From contig NW_026570227.1 in the NCBI RefSeq assembly GCF_019649055.1, forward strand, positions 2,108,001-2,172,000: a stretch of 64,000 bases of DNA, in the 5' to 3' direction. Positions within the stretch are counted from its first letter, which is position 1, and the number at the start of each line of letters is the position of its first letter. This stretch comes from Paramacrobiotus metropolitanus. Taxonomy: Eukaryota; Tardigrada; Eutardigrada; Parachela; Macrobiotidae. The notes under the pieces are model-generated. The model was not told the origin of the DNA and did not search any database. It saw only the letters and a program-made list of their open reading frames with translations. Shown piece after piece: positions 12,301 through 22,679 of this stretch. Made by a program: the position numbers and the translations under genes.

Positions 12301-15300
12301 GTGGATCCAAAAGCCAAGGTAGTGGTGAGTCTTGGAAGAGTGGTTAAGCTGTAACCACTGTCGTTTCCGTTATGATTAAAGTCCAGGAAACAAAGTCAAG
12401 TAAAATATAACTTTCTGGACTCATTTCAGAAAATGAACACACACTGATAGTCAGCAACTTGGTCGGAAGACCGTAGCCGTCCACAGTAAATCCACACCAC
12501 AAGTGCAGGCTTCTTCCATAGACTTCCATGTTAACTGAAAACACTCATATCGCATCCAGTTTGCAACGGATCCGCGCTAACTCAGCATAAAAAAAAATAA
12601 CAAATTATTCTCTTTCTTTTGAGATGTTTCTGTAGGCTTATTAACAAAAATACAAGGAATTCTAGAATTTCAAAGTTGTATGTAAGTCTACCGGCAACAC
12701 AGTGCACCGTCTCCACTATCCCGACTTCATCGCAGTCGATTTTATGCCTTAGCTTTCGTAATGTCTCGGATTACACTATACCATAACATTACTAAACTAA
12801 CGTAATAATATATATGACAGGTTGGTAATATTAATTTATTATGTTAGTTTAGTAATGTTATGTTATTAATATTAGTAAGTTAATAATGATAGTTATAGTT
12901 AGTGATATTATGAGTATACAGAGTAGGGGGCAAAACTAAGCGTGTTCCACGGTTCCCCTGTATACATAAATGAAGTAATATCCGTCGTTATTGGGGTTTA
13001 CCGCTTAATGTGATGCCTAGAAGGCTGACAATGTTCAAATGCCGGCCAGCTTTACTGTGCACAGTGACCTCATCCATCAACAGTTTATGTTGATAATCAT
13101 CCGCGGAGTTCTTGACGCACTTCACCGCCACGACCGACGGTGATGGCCATTCCGATAAATCGTACGCTACTCCCTTCCATACTTCGCCAAACTCACCCTC
13201 ATCGAGCTTCTTGTCTACAATTGTGGACAAGAATTTCACTTGAAACTAGAAACTGCCACAGCAAGGATCAAGACGCCGGCAAAACAACAAATGCAGCTGG
13301 TTTCTTCCTACCAAATCTAAGCGACTTCCGGGGAATTTTTAGTCCAGCTGCCAGTGATGGCACCTTCCATGCCATATACATTTCCTTGATATGCCTTCTT
13401 CTAGCGTCGTCCTCTTGATTGCTCACTATGTCAAAGTACACGTCCAGGGCGTTCGCCGGCCGCATGGGGCTCACCGGTGGATTCCGCCGTCGCCAGCACC
13501 ACACTCCTAACAACGCAAACACCAGCGCCACCACACTGACAAGCGCCACCCACATCTTCCATTGTGCATCCTCGGGACTGATTAGCGATGCACCCGCCGG
13601 GCTCATAGACGACTCAGAGGATGTCAACGGTGTCAGCTTGCGCACGACGATGTAATCCACCAACAGTTCCGCTTCAGCATTCATGGTATGGCGTTGCCGA
13701 AAACTGTCCAGTTCAATTGAGATCTGCATGGGCGTCACCGGGATCATCCTGGGATCGGTCAGCCGGCGAACCTCTAAATTATCAACATACCAGTGTATAC
13801 TGTCGCGGTCCCACCTCACTTTAAAGTTATGAAACTGTCCATCCAGCAAACTGCTTTGAGCGTTGTGCATCCAGGATTTTCCCCTGTCCTTCCCGTAATT
13901 CACGCCGATAAACACGCGACTGGGTTCGACGCTCCGAAGATCCGCCACGGAAATGGCTTGGTCGAGACATGCCGGGGACTGGTCGAAGCGGCATTCGGCA
14001 TCGATTAAGCGCAGCATGGTCATCACCGACATGTTGGCACTGGCCGGTAATTTCGCCCGGATTTCAATTTCCCCGTAGGTAAAGTTATAATGCGTACCAG
14101 AACTTATATGGCTGACGCTGTAGCTCGCATGTGAGGCGTTGTCCACTTTAGTGCGAGCGGGCATGTGCAGATATCCATCGGAGGCCCACACGTCATGATG
14201 TCCGGTCAGTATTGTGTAGTCTGTCCTTTTTTTAAAATGGTTGCGCACACTCCATGTGTTGCGCCAAATCTCGTCGTCGTTGAAGTCGTCGCGATGCGGC
14301 TCGGTATCAAAGACCTCTACGATCAATATGCCGCACGCTTTATCGCACCACACAGAAACCTGGAGTGTGGTATATGTACGTACAGATATAGCAGTGGACT
14401 GTACAATGTCACTGTACTCTGGACCTAGCAGCTGATGTACGAGTGCTCATTGTGCTGTTAAGTATTATTCATAAATTCGTAATAGCCGCGAGCTGGTTAA
14501 TAAAATACATTAACCGCTAAATACGCCACAGGGAGATCAAAGAAGTGCTATTCGGCCTTGTTACTTAAAGGTAAGTGTAGAAACTGTGGGGAGACCGCAA
14601 TGACGCTACCAAATTTAGCGGCTGATGTTGCTAAATATACTTGGATGAGTCTCATATTTCGGTCACTTCAAATATACGGTGTTTTACTTCGGTCACCGGT
14701 CACTTACACCACCCCCCATGTGGCAAAAATAGCTGATCGCACGTGTCCTTTATGTGTTTCTCACTGGTCTGTAGTCACAAAACAAAATTGAAAATGTTGA
14801 AATTTTAAATTTTTCAAGTCTGTAAACGCGGAAGACCGGTTATTTTACCTTGCACCCGGTCCAATTAGTGTTCTTACTTTGGTTTTTCTATGGAAGTTTT
14901 TTATGAATCCATGAGCGAAGTTTTTACTATGAAAACTATTTATTTCTAATATTTTGTTTGTCCGAAACTTTTGGCACTAAGTGACCGAAATATAAAACAG
15001 TATACTTAAAGTGACCGAAATATTAGACACATCCAAGTACAGATTGAACATTTTTCAGCAAATGAGGGTAGCACCCAATTATGGTAGATACTCTTATCCC
15101 TGAGGCTTTTATTAAGTCGCGCCATTGGCACTTCCACTGGCGTGACTTAATAAAAAACGACCCGTCGCGAGACCCCTGTCTATTTTCAAAATAATTCCAG
15201 TCCGCACTTTGTCTCCAAACACAAAGGAAGTATTTCTCAGGTCAGTGCTTCCGCCTTTGACTACTCGCAGTCTCTCATAAGAATCTCAGAACTTACCGGT

Positions 15301-18300
15301 ACACGCCCTCACATCGTGGTATTTGACTGCGTTATTCCCGTTGACGGCGGTGTTCAGTTCGATCGGGCAGGTAAAGCGGTTGATCTTTCCGTCACAAGCC
15401 AACCGACGCAACACATAACCTCTCAGGGCACGACAGCGTATCCATGATTTAGAGTAAATGCCAACTGGCTGGTCTGCAACAAAACCAATAATTTCTTGTC
15501 GTGTCCACTATCAATTTCACCGCTTTCTCGCTTGCTTTTTCGTGCGTCCAAAGAAAGACCGCCGTAAATTTTCTTTTTTTAATTTTTGGAAAAGGCATCG
15601 TAGTGGGTCAGGATTCTCGCTTGGATTATCTTTCCGGTGTGTATTCGGGACCGGATATATTGTACTCTGTACACACAAACTTGTCCCGTAATTTCTGGCG
15701 CATTAACTCAGCGACAAATCGTTCATAGCAGAACTTGACGCTAAATGCGTGCTATCTGATTCGGCAGAACGGGACAAGCTCGTACATACGATTATTACTT
15801 TTTACATACTCGTGCTACAGAGTAGTTCTGACTGGTGTACAGAATTACTTTTACCGTATCAGTCTTTTCGCTGCATTGTAATATCACTGTTTGCTTATCA
15901 CAACCTGGTCTAATGCATAGAAAAGGCGTTAATCAAAAAGGCGCATGTGAACGCTGATATGCATTTAAATTAACTGTACATATACACTGTGCACGTTTCG
16001 TACCAAAGAAAAGTGAGTCGTTTTTCTCTCCTTGTAGTCACAGTATACATCTGTATACATCTGTAGACGCCCTGTAGACAGCCCGTAGACATCCCTGTAG
16101 ACATACTGTAGTCATCAGGTTTCTTAAGCTTCTTAGGTTCTCTTAGGATGTGTACAGGTTGTCTACAGGTTGTCTACAGGTTATCTACAGATGTCTACCG
16201 CTGTATACAGGCAGGTCTTCTTAGGTTCAGCTCGATGTCTGCCTGTACACACCGGTAGTAATCTTTAGACAGCCCGTAGACACACTGTAGACATACTGTA
16301 GTCACCTGGTTTTCTAGGTTTTCTTAGGAGTTAGGATGTATACAGGTTGTCTACAGGGTGTCTACAGGTTGTCTACAGATGACTACAGCGACTACAAAAA
16401 GGAAAAAAAGGTTCCAGTTTTTTTCTTTGGTACGAAACGTTCCATATATAACCAATCTGCCGCATTGGAGCAATTTTTTAAACGTCCACCTCCACCAGTC
16501 CACCTTTCTGTGAGTTATGTGTGTTTTACTAATGCGATTACCGAAGTATACTAACAAATCACGAGAGTGTACTGGAATTTGATCTGGTGGCTCCGATTAA
16601 TGGTATCCTTTTGTCGGATTAAGTTCAACGTAAGCGTGATATTATGGCGGAAATCCGTGGTCTGAAATTGCCCAACACTGGCGACCGAATTATCCACATC
16701 ATTACGGATGACTTTTAACAACGATCCGCTGCCGTGTTGATACACTTTTAATTCATCATTCTCCGGCATCGTGGATTCCCTATAGAGAGGCCGCAAATTT
16801 TGCACCGAGCTGTGGTTAATCAACAGATTGTATACAAACTTGTCCCGCTGTTTCTTAAGTAAAGGGTTTAAGATACGTATAAGTCGCATTTAGCGCGAAG
16901 TCTGCGCTATGAACGAGTGCCTCACCACTAATTCCGGCACAAGACAGATTTACTCTTGTCAATATTCAATCTTTAAACTCGTAGTCAAAATTGCAGATAC
17001 TTTAGATTTTAGAAATTTGTCTTGTGGATATGATTTTTTGTTCGGATGAATTCTATTGCACGAAATTTCCCAGTGCGCCAATAGGATATTTTTCCCTTTC
17101 GCTGCGAAGGGGGCTACGGAGGATCTAACCGTGCCACTGTACCACGGAGAGGGAAAGTGGCACGGAAGCTGAAGCTGCTCGCGGCGCCCTGAACTTTGCA
17201 TTCCCGAGGATGCAATAGGTCGGTCGTTCTTTTATCAAAGACTTATCATGTCCATGATCAGCCTTGCATACACTGCAAAAAGCCTTTCACACAGGGAGAT
17301 ATATGCTGGATATGCTGCTCACACCCGGTCATGTTCCCGCAAGCATACCGAGGGTTCTTCCTTTACTTAAACTACTGTATATTACCGCCACCTGGGAAGG
17401 CCCTGAAACATCCGTTACGTTCGTTCGTGGAGGGAGACTAATTTGACACCCCGAAAAGAGGGCCGAAAGCTGTGCGGCGGCAGTGTGCTAGGCTCATAAC
17501 GCAATTAATTAGAAACTGCGCACCAATTCAGCGGAGAGCTGGATCGCTTTGTTTTTGATTGATTGATTGATTTAATTTCGAGTAGCCAAGCCCGTAAACG
17601 GGCACTCTCACATATCCTTATCCGTTGAAGAACATCAAATATGCTAAGGCTAGTCAAGTCACCACAACTCGTTAAACACCAGTAATACGTACGCTTGAGA
17701 AGCAACACGTCACAGAATTGCTGTAGGCTAATACGGGCACAAAGCTACGTCATGCACAAGGCACAAAGCCACAGAACAACAAGATCAGTATCACTCTATA
17801 TCGTATCCGTATCAAAGTTGAGTCGAAGTTGAGGCCCCTTCGTACGTCCACGTACGGCATCGAAGTGGTGAGTTGATCCACGTAGAATCCGTATTGACCA
17901 CAGGCGTCGAGGAAACGTACACGCCACTCCGTACGGTCAGCGCTGATGCCGACTAACCACTTCGCACACAGCTTTGCGGGCCATGCACTCGCAGCCTGAA
18001 CTCAGAGTGGTCACCCATCCAAATCCAAACCGCGCTCGATGTAGGCTATCTTTCAAAATCCGAAGATCCATCCATTTAGCTACACGGAGTGTGGCTAAAT
18101 GCTTTGACACTTCCTCCTTTGCTGCTGGCGCCTACTGCTTTGACACTTCCTCCTTCGGAAACCCTGCGCAGAGAATCCGTTGCCGCACATATCCGAAAAC
18201 ATCTTGCGGACTTGTCCATAGAGAAGCGCCAGGCAATCCAGGCAATTTTTTATACAATTTTTTATACATTTTGGCGGGACGATGAAGTGAGAATTAGCGT

Positions 18301-19767
18301 CGCACTGTGATTCGGCCTTCCATTAGTCAAGCCGGTTGAGCAGCCTAACTATGTGAGCTGCGCTAGCCGAGTTGAAGCAAATGGCCACCACGGTCTGTCC
18401 TGTACAAGTAGCAAAGGAAGGTGGTCCGGGAATCTTGAACTGCACAATGTGACTAAGTGAGGTAGGGAAAGCTCGGGTTTTCATCGTCAGATTGAGCCAC
18501 CGGGATTATCACTCAAAGATAACAACCGGCCCGACGGCATGACGCTGATACCCGTGTGTGACGGAAAAGCGGTAGCACGGGGCGCTACCTGCTGGGACAC
18601 CGTAGCTTTCTCGCAGGTTAAAGCCAGCTCGAAGAAGTCAGTTAACGTGGCACAACTGACGGACTACAGTAAACGTGGGAAGTGTGGATTTCTGGAGAGT
18701 ATGGGTATCTGTTCTACCCGCACGCAGTCGAGACATTTGGAACCTTCGGGCCTGTCTTTGCTGAGATGATACGTTTCGTAGGTAGGAAAATTCGCGATGC
18801 GACCGGCGAATTCTCCATCTGCGCTTTCCTTAGACAACGTTATAGTCTGGCTGTTGTTAGAGCAAATGCGGCTGCTGTCTTGGGTACATTAAACGCGCGG
18901 CCGAAAGTTGGTAGTGACAGCAATGATTTTTGTTGTTTTTTCAATGTGCAAACTGCAAAGTTAAACTTTTTAATTAGTGTCTATCAGCGCAGGCTTGTTG
19001 TTACGCTAATTGGCTACTGCTTGAATAAAAATTTCATATTTAGGGTAAATATAAAAGAGAAAAGTTTATATTTTATAATTTATATGGATGGTTTGATTCA
19101 GATCGATATTTTGCATGCATCAGCCATGTGAAATTCACGTACAGTACCTACCGGTAAAGCGTAAATAATGCGGCGTTGCGCGCCATGGTATGGAGTTGGG
19201 CAAAATTCGTGAATTTGTAATTTGGCGTTTGTGTTGATGCGTTAGAAACCACGAGACAAGTTTGTACAACAGTATAGATATGCAGCAATCATTAATTCAC
19301 CCCTCAGCAGTAAATAAAAATTATGTTTTCCGATTTAATTCCGCTAGACACTTTCATGAAGCGCTTTCAGTATTTCCTGTGTACTGGCTTATGTCGCAGT
19401 GTACAGAGTAGTGGGACTTACGCGATATTAAAATATACACTACATGTTCCAGTGATGGCAGATGGCGTGACGATCATCAACGTCACAGTGCAGAATTGCT
19501 CCAGATAGTCGGATAAAATGAAGCTGCTGCCGTATCTGCCATTATTGATAATCAGCGGCTCTGTATTGCAGTACCGTTCCAGATGTGGTACACTGGTATC
19601 TGAAAGCAGAAATTTCTGTCGTCCTTGGAAAGCTATTAAAGATTCTGCAGAAATCAACCTGTTTTGTTAGGTGGGGAAGTGGACACCAGTTTCCAGGAAA
19701 GAAATACAACAGCAGAATATGTAAACAGAACTGTATGGAGATGGGACACAAATAAGTTATACATCAT
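9345..19767 (-). CDS. Receptor tyrosine kinase with CUB-like and catalytically dead GH16-like ectodomain (gene C)
   Basis: Paralogue of gene A with the same nine-exon plan: 19659-19767, 19422-19599, 16556-16779, 15297-15473, 13312-14316, 13002-13214, 11313-11674, 9698-9921, 9345-9534. They total 2682 nt, 893 aa plus stop, all phases consistent. The first (109), second (178), sixth (213), seventh (362) and eighth (224) exons have exactly the lengths of gene A. Order: signal peptide, CUB-like (~37-170), four-Cys module (~171-229), GH16-like (~230-457), membrane helix (~485-504), tyrosine kinase (~566-835), tail with YIDL and DYIAV. Kinase Lys596, HRD Asp721 and DFG Asp739 are present. The P-loop again starts LDEGEFG. 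GH16 catalytic acids are missing as in gene A. Introns are much larger than in gene A because of inserted elements. Probably the same signalling role. Confidence 0.85.
10560..10900. repeat. Inverted-repeat-rich AT segment in a gene C intron
   Basis: Arms TGTGGAGCGTTTT at about 10635 and AAAACGCTCCACA at about 10746 face each other, and a near-palindrome lies at about 10578-10595. Probably a decayed non-autonomous DNA element in the intron 9922-11312. Ends were not defined. Confidence 0.35.
11851..12012. mobile_element. About 160-bp foldback element in a gene C intron
   Basis: Both ends carry near-complementary arms: CTATGGCCTCGTCTCGAATT at 11851 and CGAATTCGGGACAAGGCC ending near 12010, a few mismatches over about 26 bases. 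A second, internal inverted pair (CACGAGGTGGC and GCCACCTCG) lies between. Small MITE-like hairpin. The family is unknown. Confidence 0.5.
12059..12768. mobile_element. 710-bp non-autonomous DNA transposon with perfect 33-bp inverted ends
   Basis: The left end 12059-12091 (begins CGAGACATTACGAAAGC) is the exact reverse complement of 12736-12768. Immediately outside, GATTACA occurs directly on both sides (12052-12058 and 12769-12775), a 7-base target duplication. The interior has no transposase coding, so it depends on an autonomous partner. It lies in the 11675-13001 intron of gene C. Duplication length does not assign a superfamily with certainty. Perfect ends argue for a recent insertion. 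Confidence 0.85.
12782..12862. repeat. Long AT-rich hairpin
   Basis: The arm CATAACATTACTAAACTAA (12782) faces its complement ending near 12862. Extended stem of about 27 bases with one mismatch, loop about 25 bases. It lies just outside the 710-bp element and may be a second nested hairpin element. Confidence 0.6.
14640..15037. mobile_element. About 400-bp Tc1/mariner-like MITE
   Basis: Ends of about 55-60 bases are inverted and imperfect. Both start CTTGGATG and contain ATATTTCGGTCACTT. A TA dinucleotide flanks each side (14638-14639, 15038-15039), as expected for Tc1/mariner target choice. There is no coding capacity. It sits in the intron 14317-15296 of gene C. Confidence 0.75.
15107..15155. 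repeat. 18-base hairpin in a gene C intron
   Basis: Arms 15107-15124 and 15138-15155 (TTTTATTAAGTCGCGCCA against its complement) pair with a single mismatch around a 13-base loop. Function unknown. It lies downstream of the TA-flanked MITE in the same intron. Confidence 0.6.
15993..16440. mobile_element. 448-bp foldback element with perfect 20-bp ends and internal subrepeats
   Basis: The ends ACGTTTCGTACCAAAGAAAA (15993-16012) and its exact complement (16421-16440) bound a stretch packed with short repeats. TGTAGACA-type units fill the left part of each half and GTCTACAGGTT-type units the right, giving two consecutive hairpins. No transposase and no clear target duplication. It lies in the intron 15474-16555 of gene C. 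The architecture resembles foldback transposons, whose ends are built of subrepeats. Confidence 0.75.
16850..17960. other. Intron sequence of gene C; no gene supported
   Basis: Part of the 16780-19421 intron. A (GATT)n microsatellite occurs near 17555-17575. A plus-strand open frame at 17196-17441 has CxxC pairs but no recognisable fold or splice context. Nothing else identified. Confidence 0.4.
18470..18905 (+). pseudogene. Non-LTR (LINE-like) retroelement fragment, C-terminal ORF2 region
   Basis: Plus-strand translation reads [14 protein letters not shown] and then, in another frame after about 18680, [19 protein letters not shown] and [18 protein letters not shown]. This series is common at the C-terminus of invertebrate reverse-transcriptase elements. 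The frame break and absence of the RT core show a dead fragment. It is antisense to gene C inside its largest intron and explains part of that intron's length. The exact clade cannot be given. Confidence 0.6.
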
Positions 19768-21017
19768 GTTGTACAAAATATTAACCGCTACAATGCGGCC
19801 AACATAGCCTGCAAAGTTAAATTACTGGCATCCATTTGTTGGACTGCACATGGTGCACGTTGGCTGACTAATGTAACACTAACATGACACTTGTGGAGAA
19901 AGCCTGCAAGTGGAAGCGCTAAGGCAATTAGCGTCATTAACTCAGGGTGTATTGTTTTATCTGATCTGCTAAAGATGGAATCATTAACAGTTTTCCGACG
20001 GTGAAGTCGTGGACCACGAGGGTTGCATTATTTTAATTCCGGCTAATTCACGGTATTGCAGTCTACATGGGCATGTCTCGTACAGTATTACTGCGATAGC
20101 ATTGCCTGATATATGTGGAACCGGCGTCACAAACAGGTCGACAAAAAGAGGGACAACTAACCAACCGGTAGTCGGGAGCGGTTGACATGCCGCTAAAAAA
20201 TATAATGCCAATTTGGGTCGACGATGCAGTACGCTCTCGTGCATGTGCTACCGGCTGACTTTTTGTGTGCAGACGTCGCCGGTCCTGGCGGTCCATAATG
20301 TCCATTATTTATGAGCATGTATGTAATAAAAATTTGTTATTTTACGAGTATCATGTGTATGCTACTACAAGAGCATTAACGGTTGCTGTGTTTATGCAAC
20401 GTAAAAGTATTATTTTTTGATTGTAAATGGATTGTTAAAATTTTTTGATTTTTGATTGTAAAGCGCTTTGAGAAATTTTACAGCCTACTTTGTATGCATG
20501 GATGGAATGGGGAATCTGTAATACAAACGCTTATTGCTGCATTCGGCAATGTTGCTCACCAGTCATGAGCAAGCCTCGGCTTGTTCAGATTGACGTATAG
20601 GCGGTATAGCTGACTCACATACCGTTAGTGGCTGCTCAGCTGCTGGCTGCTGCTAATCAAGATCCACTTCAGCAACAGTTCGATAGTGCAATAACATGGG
20701 AAGTTAAATTGTATGTACTGTATGTCAGTCGTGTATAACAATGGCGACAGTGCATATGAGATTTTAATCACACTGTAATATGTATCAAATTGCACAAAAT
20801 GTCCACAGCAACAATAGGGAAAGCTCTCACAATTTCGGGAAGAACTTTTTGAGAAAGGGTTAAAACGCGTGCGGAAATAATTTATTATAATTATAATTAG
20901 CGACAGTGCGTACTGTATTTACTGGCAGCGCATTATACTGTACAAATTTTTTGCATAGATCCATGAAATCAGAATGAGAAAAGGAGAGCAGGCAGAGTGC
21001 CTGAAGAAGACTGTTAA
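19768..21017. other. Upstream region of gene C; no gene supported
   Basis: 5' flank of gene C and 3' flank of the first defensin-like gene. Short open frames near 19984-20305 on the minus strand overlap in several frames and show no recognisable content. No promoter motif could be fixed. Confidence 0.4.
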
Positions 21018-21323
21018 TCAAGTCATACAGACGCACTTAACCGGCGTTCCCATGCACAGACCAGCGATACTTCCCCTGCCGATACACCATTGGCTGCATT
21101 CTTCCGGCTTTTCGTCCTCGCAGAGCTGGTGAACTTGTGTGCCGATGAGGATCACGGCGGAACTATCCACGTTAGCCGACATCATCGGAATGGCCGTCGT
21201 TGACGATTCCCTCTGTTCCTCCGATGCCGACGTATCGGTTGGTTCGGGTTCGTCGCTGTCGGAGGTGAGCGTCGGTAGTATACAGCCGGTTAGAATCAGA
21301 ATAATCCAGGCATACGCAGGCAT
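21018..21323 (-). CDS. Secreted six-cysteine CS-alpha-beta (defensin-like) peptide precursor 1
   Basis: Single open frame of 101 aa from an ATG that opens a signal peptide (MPAYAWIILILTGCILPTLT). An acidic, Ser/Thr-rich propiece follows, and then a C-terminal module with spacing C-x7-C-x3-C-x9-C-x6-C-x-C. The CxxxC and CxC pairs are the cysteine-stabilised alpha-beta signature shared by invertebrate defensins and related peptides. The mature part likely spans about residues 65-101. A paralogue lies at 22329-22679 in the same orientation, with the MGTPVKC loop conserved. Likely secreted host-defence peptide; activity not shown. No intron in the frame; the 5' UTR was not mapped. Confidence 0.7.
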   Translation of the reverse strand: MPAYAWIILILTGCILPTLTSDSDEPEPTDTSASEEQRESSTTAIPMMSANVDSSAVILIGTQVHQLCEDEKPEECSQWCIGRGSIAGLCMGTPVKCVCMT

Positions 21324-22328
21324 GGTGGATAGTAATGCAACGGCGGCGATTGTGGTAATTTACCGCAATAATTCGTCACTATCACGCAACAGCGCTTCAT
21401 GTCTGTATTTTGCGTGCTACTAGTTGGCAGTGAAGTGCTAGGAAACAGTGTGAAATATACTGAGAGAATAACCCATGTGAAGCGAGCGTTACGGGCCAAA
21501 GGTCAATTTGGGGAAGATCTTATCCACGCGCAAGCCTTCCAGCCTAATTAACGGCTTGTCTTATTTGTACCTACAACGCCGGAATGCCGGTTGCATCAGC
21601 GAATAGAATATACTGGGTAATTTGCAGAGAATGTAACATTACAACGGCTCAGTGTTATACAGAGTATTACCGCGTGGTAGCCGGAATTATTTTTTACTGG
21701 ACGGACATGTCTTTCATTTCATCCTAACGATGAATGTACTGTATTCTGGCAAACGGTCGGCCAGCCGGATTAACACGATCGTTACTTCGATGACTTTCGT
21801 TTTTATCGGTTTCATAATTGTATAGCAGACTGCGCTATATGATTTTGCATGAGGAACGCGTAGGTGCATTATCAGCCCCTCTGGCGCGCGGCTACTTGGA
21901 GCAACGACAGCTGACGGAAGTCAGCAGCTGCATTTTCGATAATTTTTTATTTGAGCAGGAAGTTTGTTGTATACTTCGTTTACTGCTTTCTTTTCTTGTG
22001 TACTCTGGGATAAAGTTTCTACATGTTTTAACATTTATTTATGCAGCAGTAATAACTTGGTTTTCAATGAATCAAAGCGGAAAAATTTGTTTGCTAGATG
22101 CATTTAACAAGCTATACATTGTGCACTTTCGATGCACAGTGTATTTTTTATATCCGTAATCCACAATCCGGTTTATCGCACATTAATTAATTCGTTGGCA
22201 CAATTATCGGGATATTAATTTTAACAATAAAAAGAAGTATCATCTACACAAAAAAATTCTAATAATTTATTATTTGAGCGAAAGGCATGTAAAGAAAATC
22301 TGAGAATTACGTTCAAGCACATCTGGGA
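21324..22328. other. Spacer between the two defensin-like genes
   Basis: About 1 kb, AT-rich. A plus open frame at 21818-22159 shows no recognisable family and is not called. No motif identified. Confidence 0.35.
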
Positions 22329-22679
22329 TTATCGCTTCCGGTTATCTTGGCACAAACATTTCACCGGCGTCCCCATACACATCCCGCGGCCGTTACGATG
22401 CATCCCCTTACAGTGGTTATTGCAGGCCGTTTCGTCGTTATTCTCGCAGTAGCGATGCACGGTGCCATCCGCCCCGGTGTACGTGTTTTCCAGGGGCGAC
22501 CACGCCGACATGTGGCCCCCGGGTTCCGGTGTCTCCGACTCCTCATGCTCCCCTGGTGCGACTGTCGGGGTGTCGTCGGCCTCCGCCACCAAGTCGGGGT
22601 CCGTGTACATTTCATCCGAATCGGCGCTGACGATTGTTATTGATAAACAAATTAGGAGAAAAGAGATGATTAAGTGCAT
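22329..22679 (-). CDS. Secreted six-cysteine CS-alpha-beta (defensin-like) peptide precursor 2
   Basis: 116-aa open frame with an N-terminal signal peptide (MHLIISFLLICLSITIVSA), an acidic Glu/Asp/Pro-rich propiece to about residue 75, and a C-terminal module C-x7-C-x3-C-x10-C-x6-C-x-C ending in a basic QDNRKR tail. It shares the MGTPVKC element and cysteine plan with the 21018-21323 peptide, so the two are tandem duplicates about 1 kb apart. The GC-rich coding part contrasts with its AT-rich flanks. Expected to be processed and secreted. An antimicrobial role is inferred from the fold only. Confidence 0.7.
   Translation of the reverse strand: MHLIISFLLICLSITIVSADSDEMYTDPDLVAEADDTPTVAPGEHEESETPEPGGHMSAWSPLENTYTGADGTVHRYCENNDETACNNHCKGMHRNGRGMCMGTPVKCLCQDNRKR

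Noticed and set aside
17196-17441. Plus open frame with two CxxC pairs, a possible zinc finger
   Set aside because: Spacing fits no known finger, and it lies in a kinase intron with no transcript logic.
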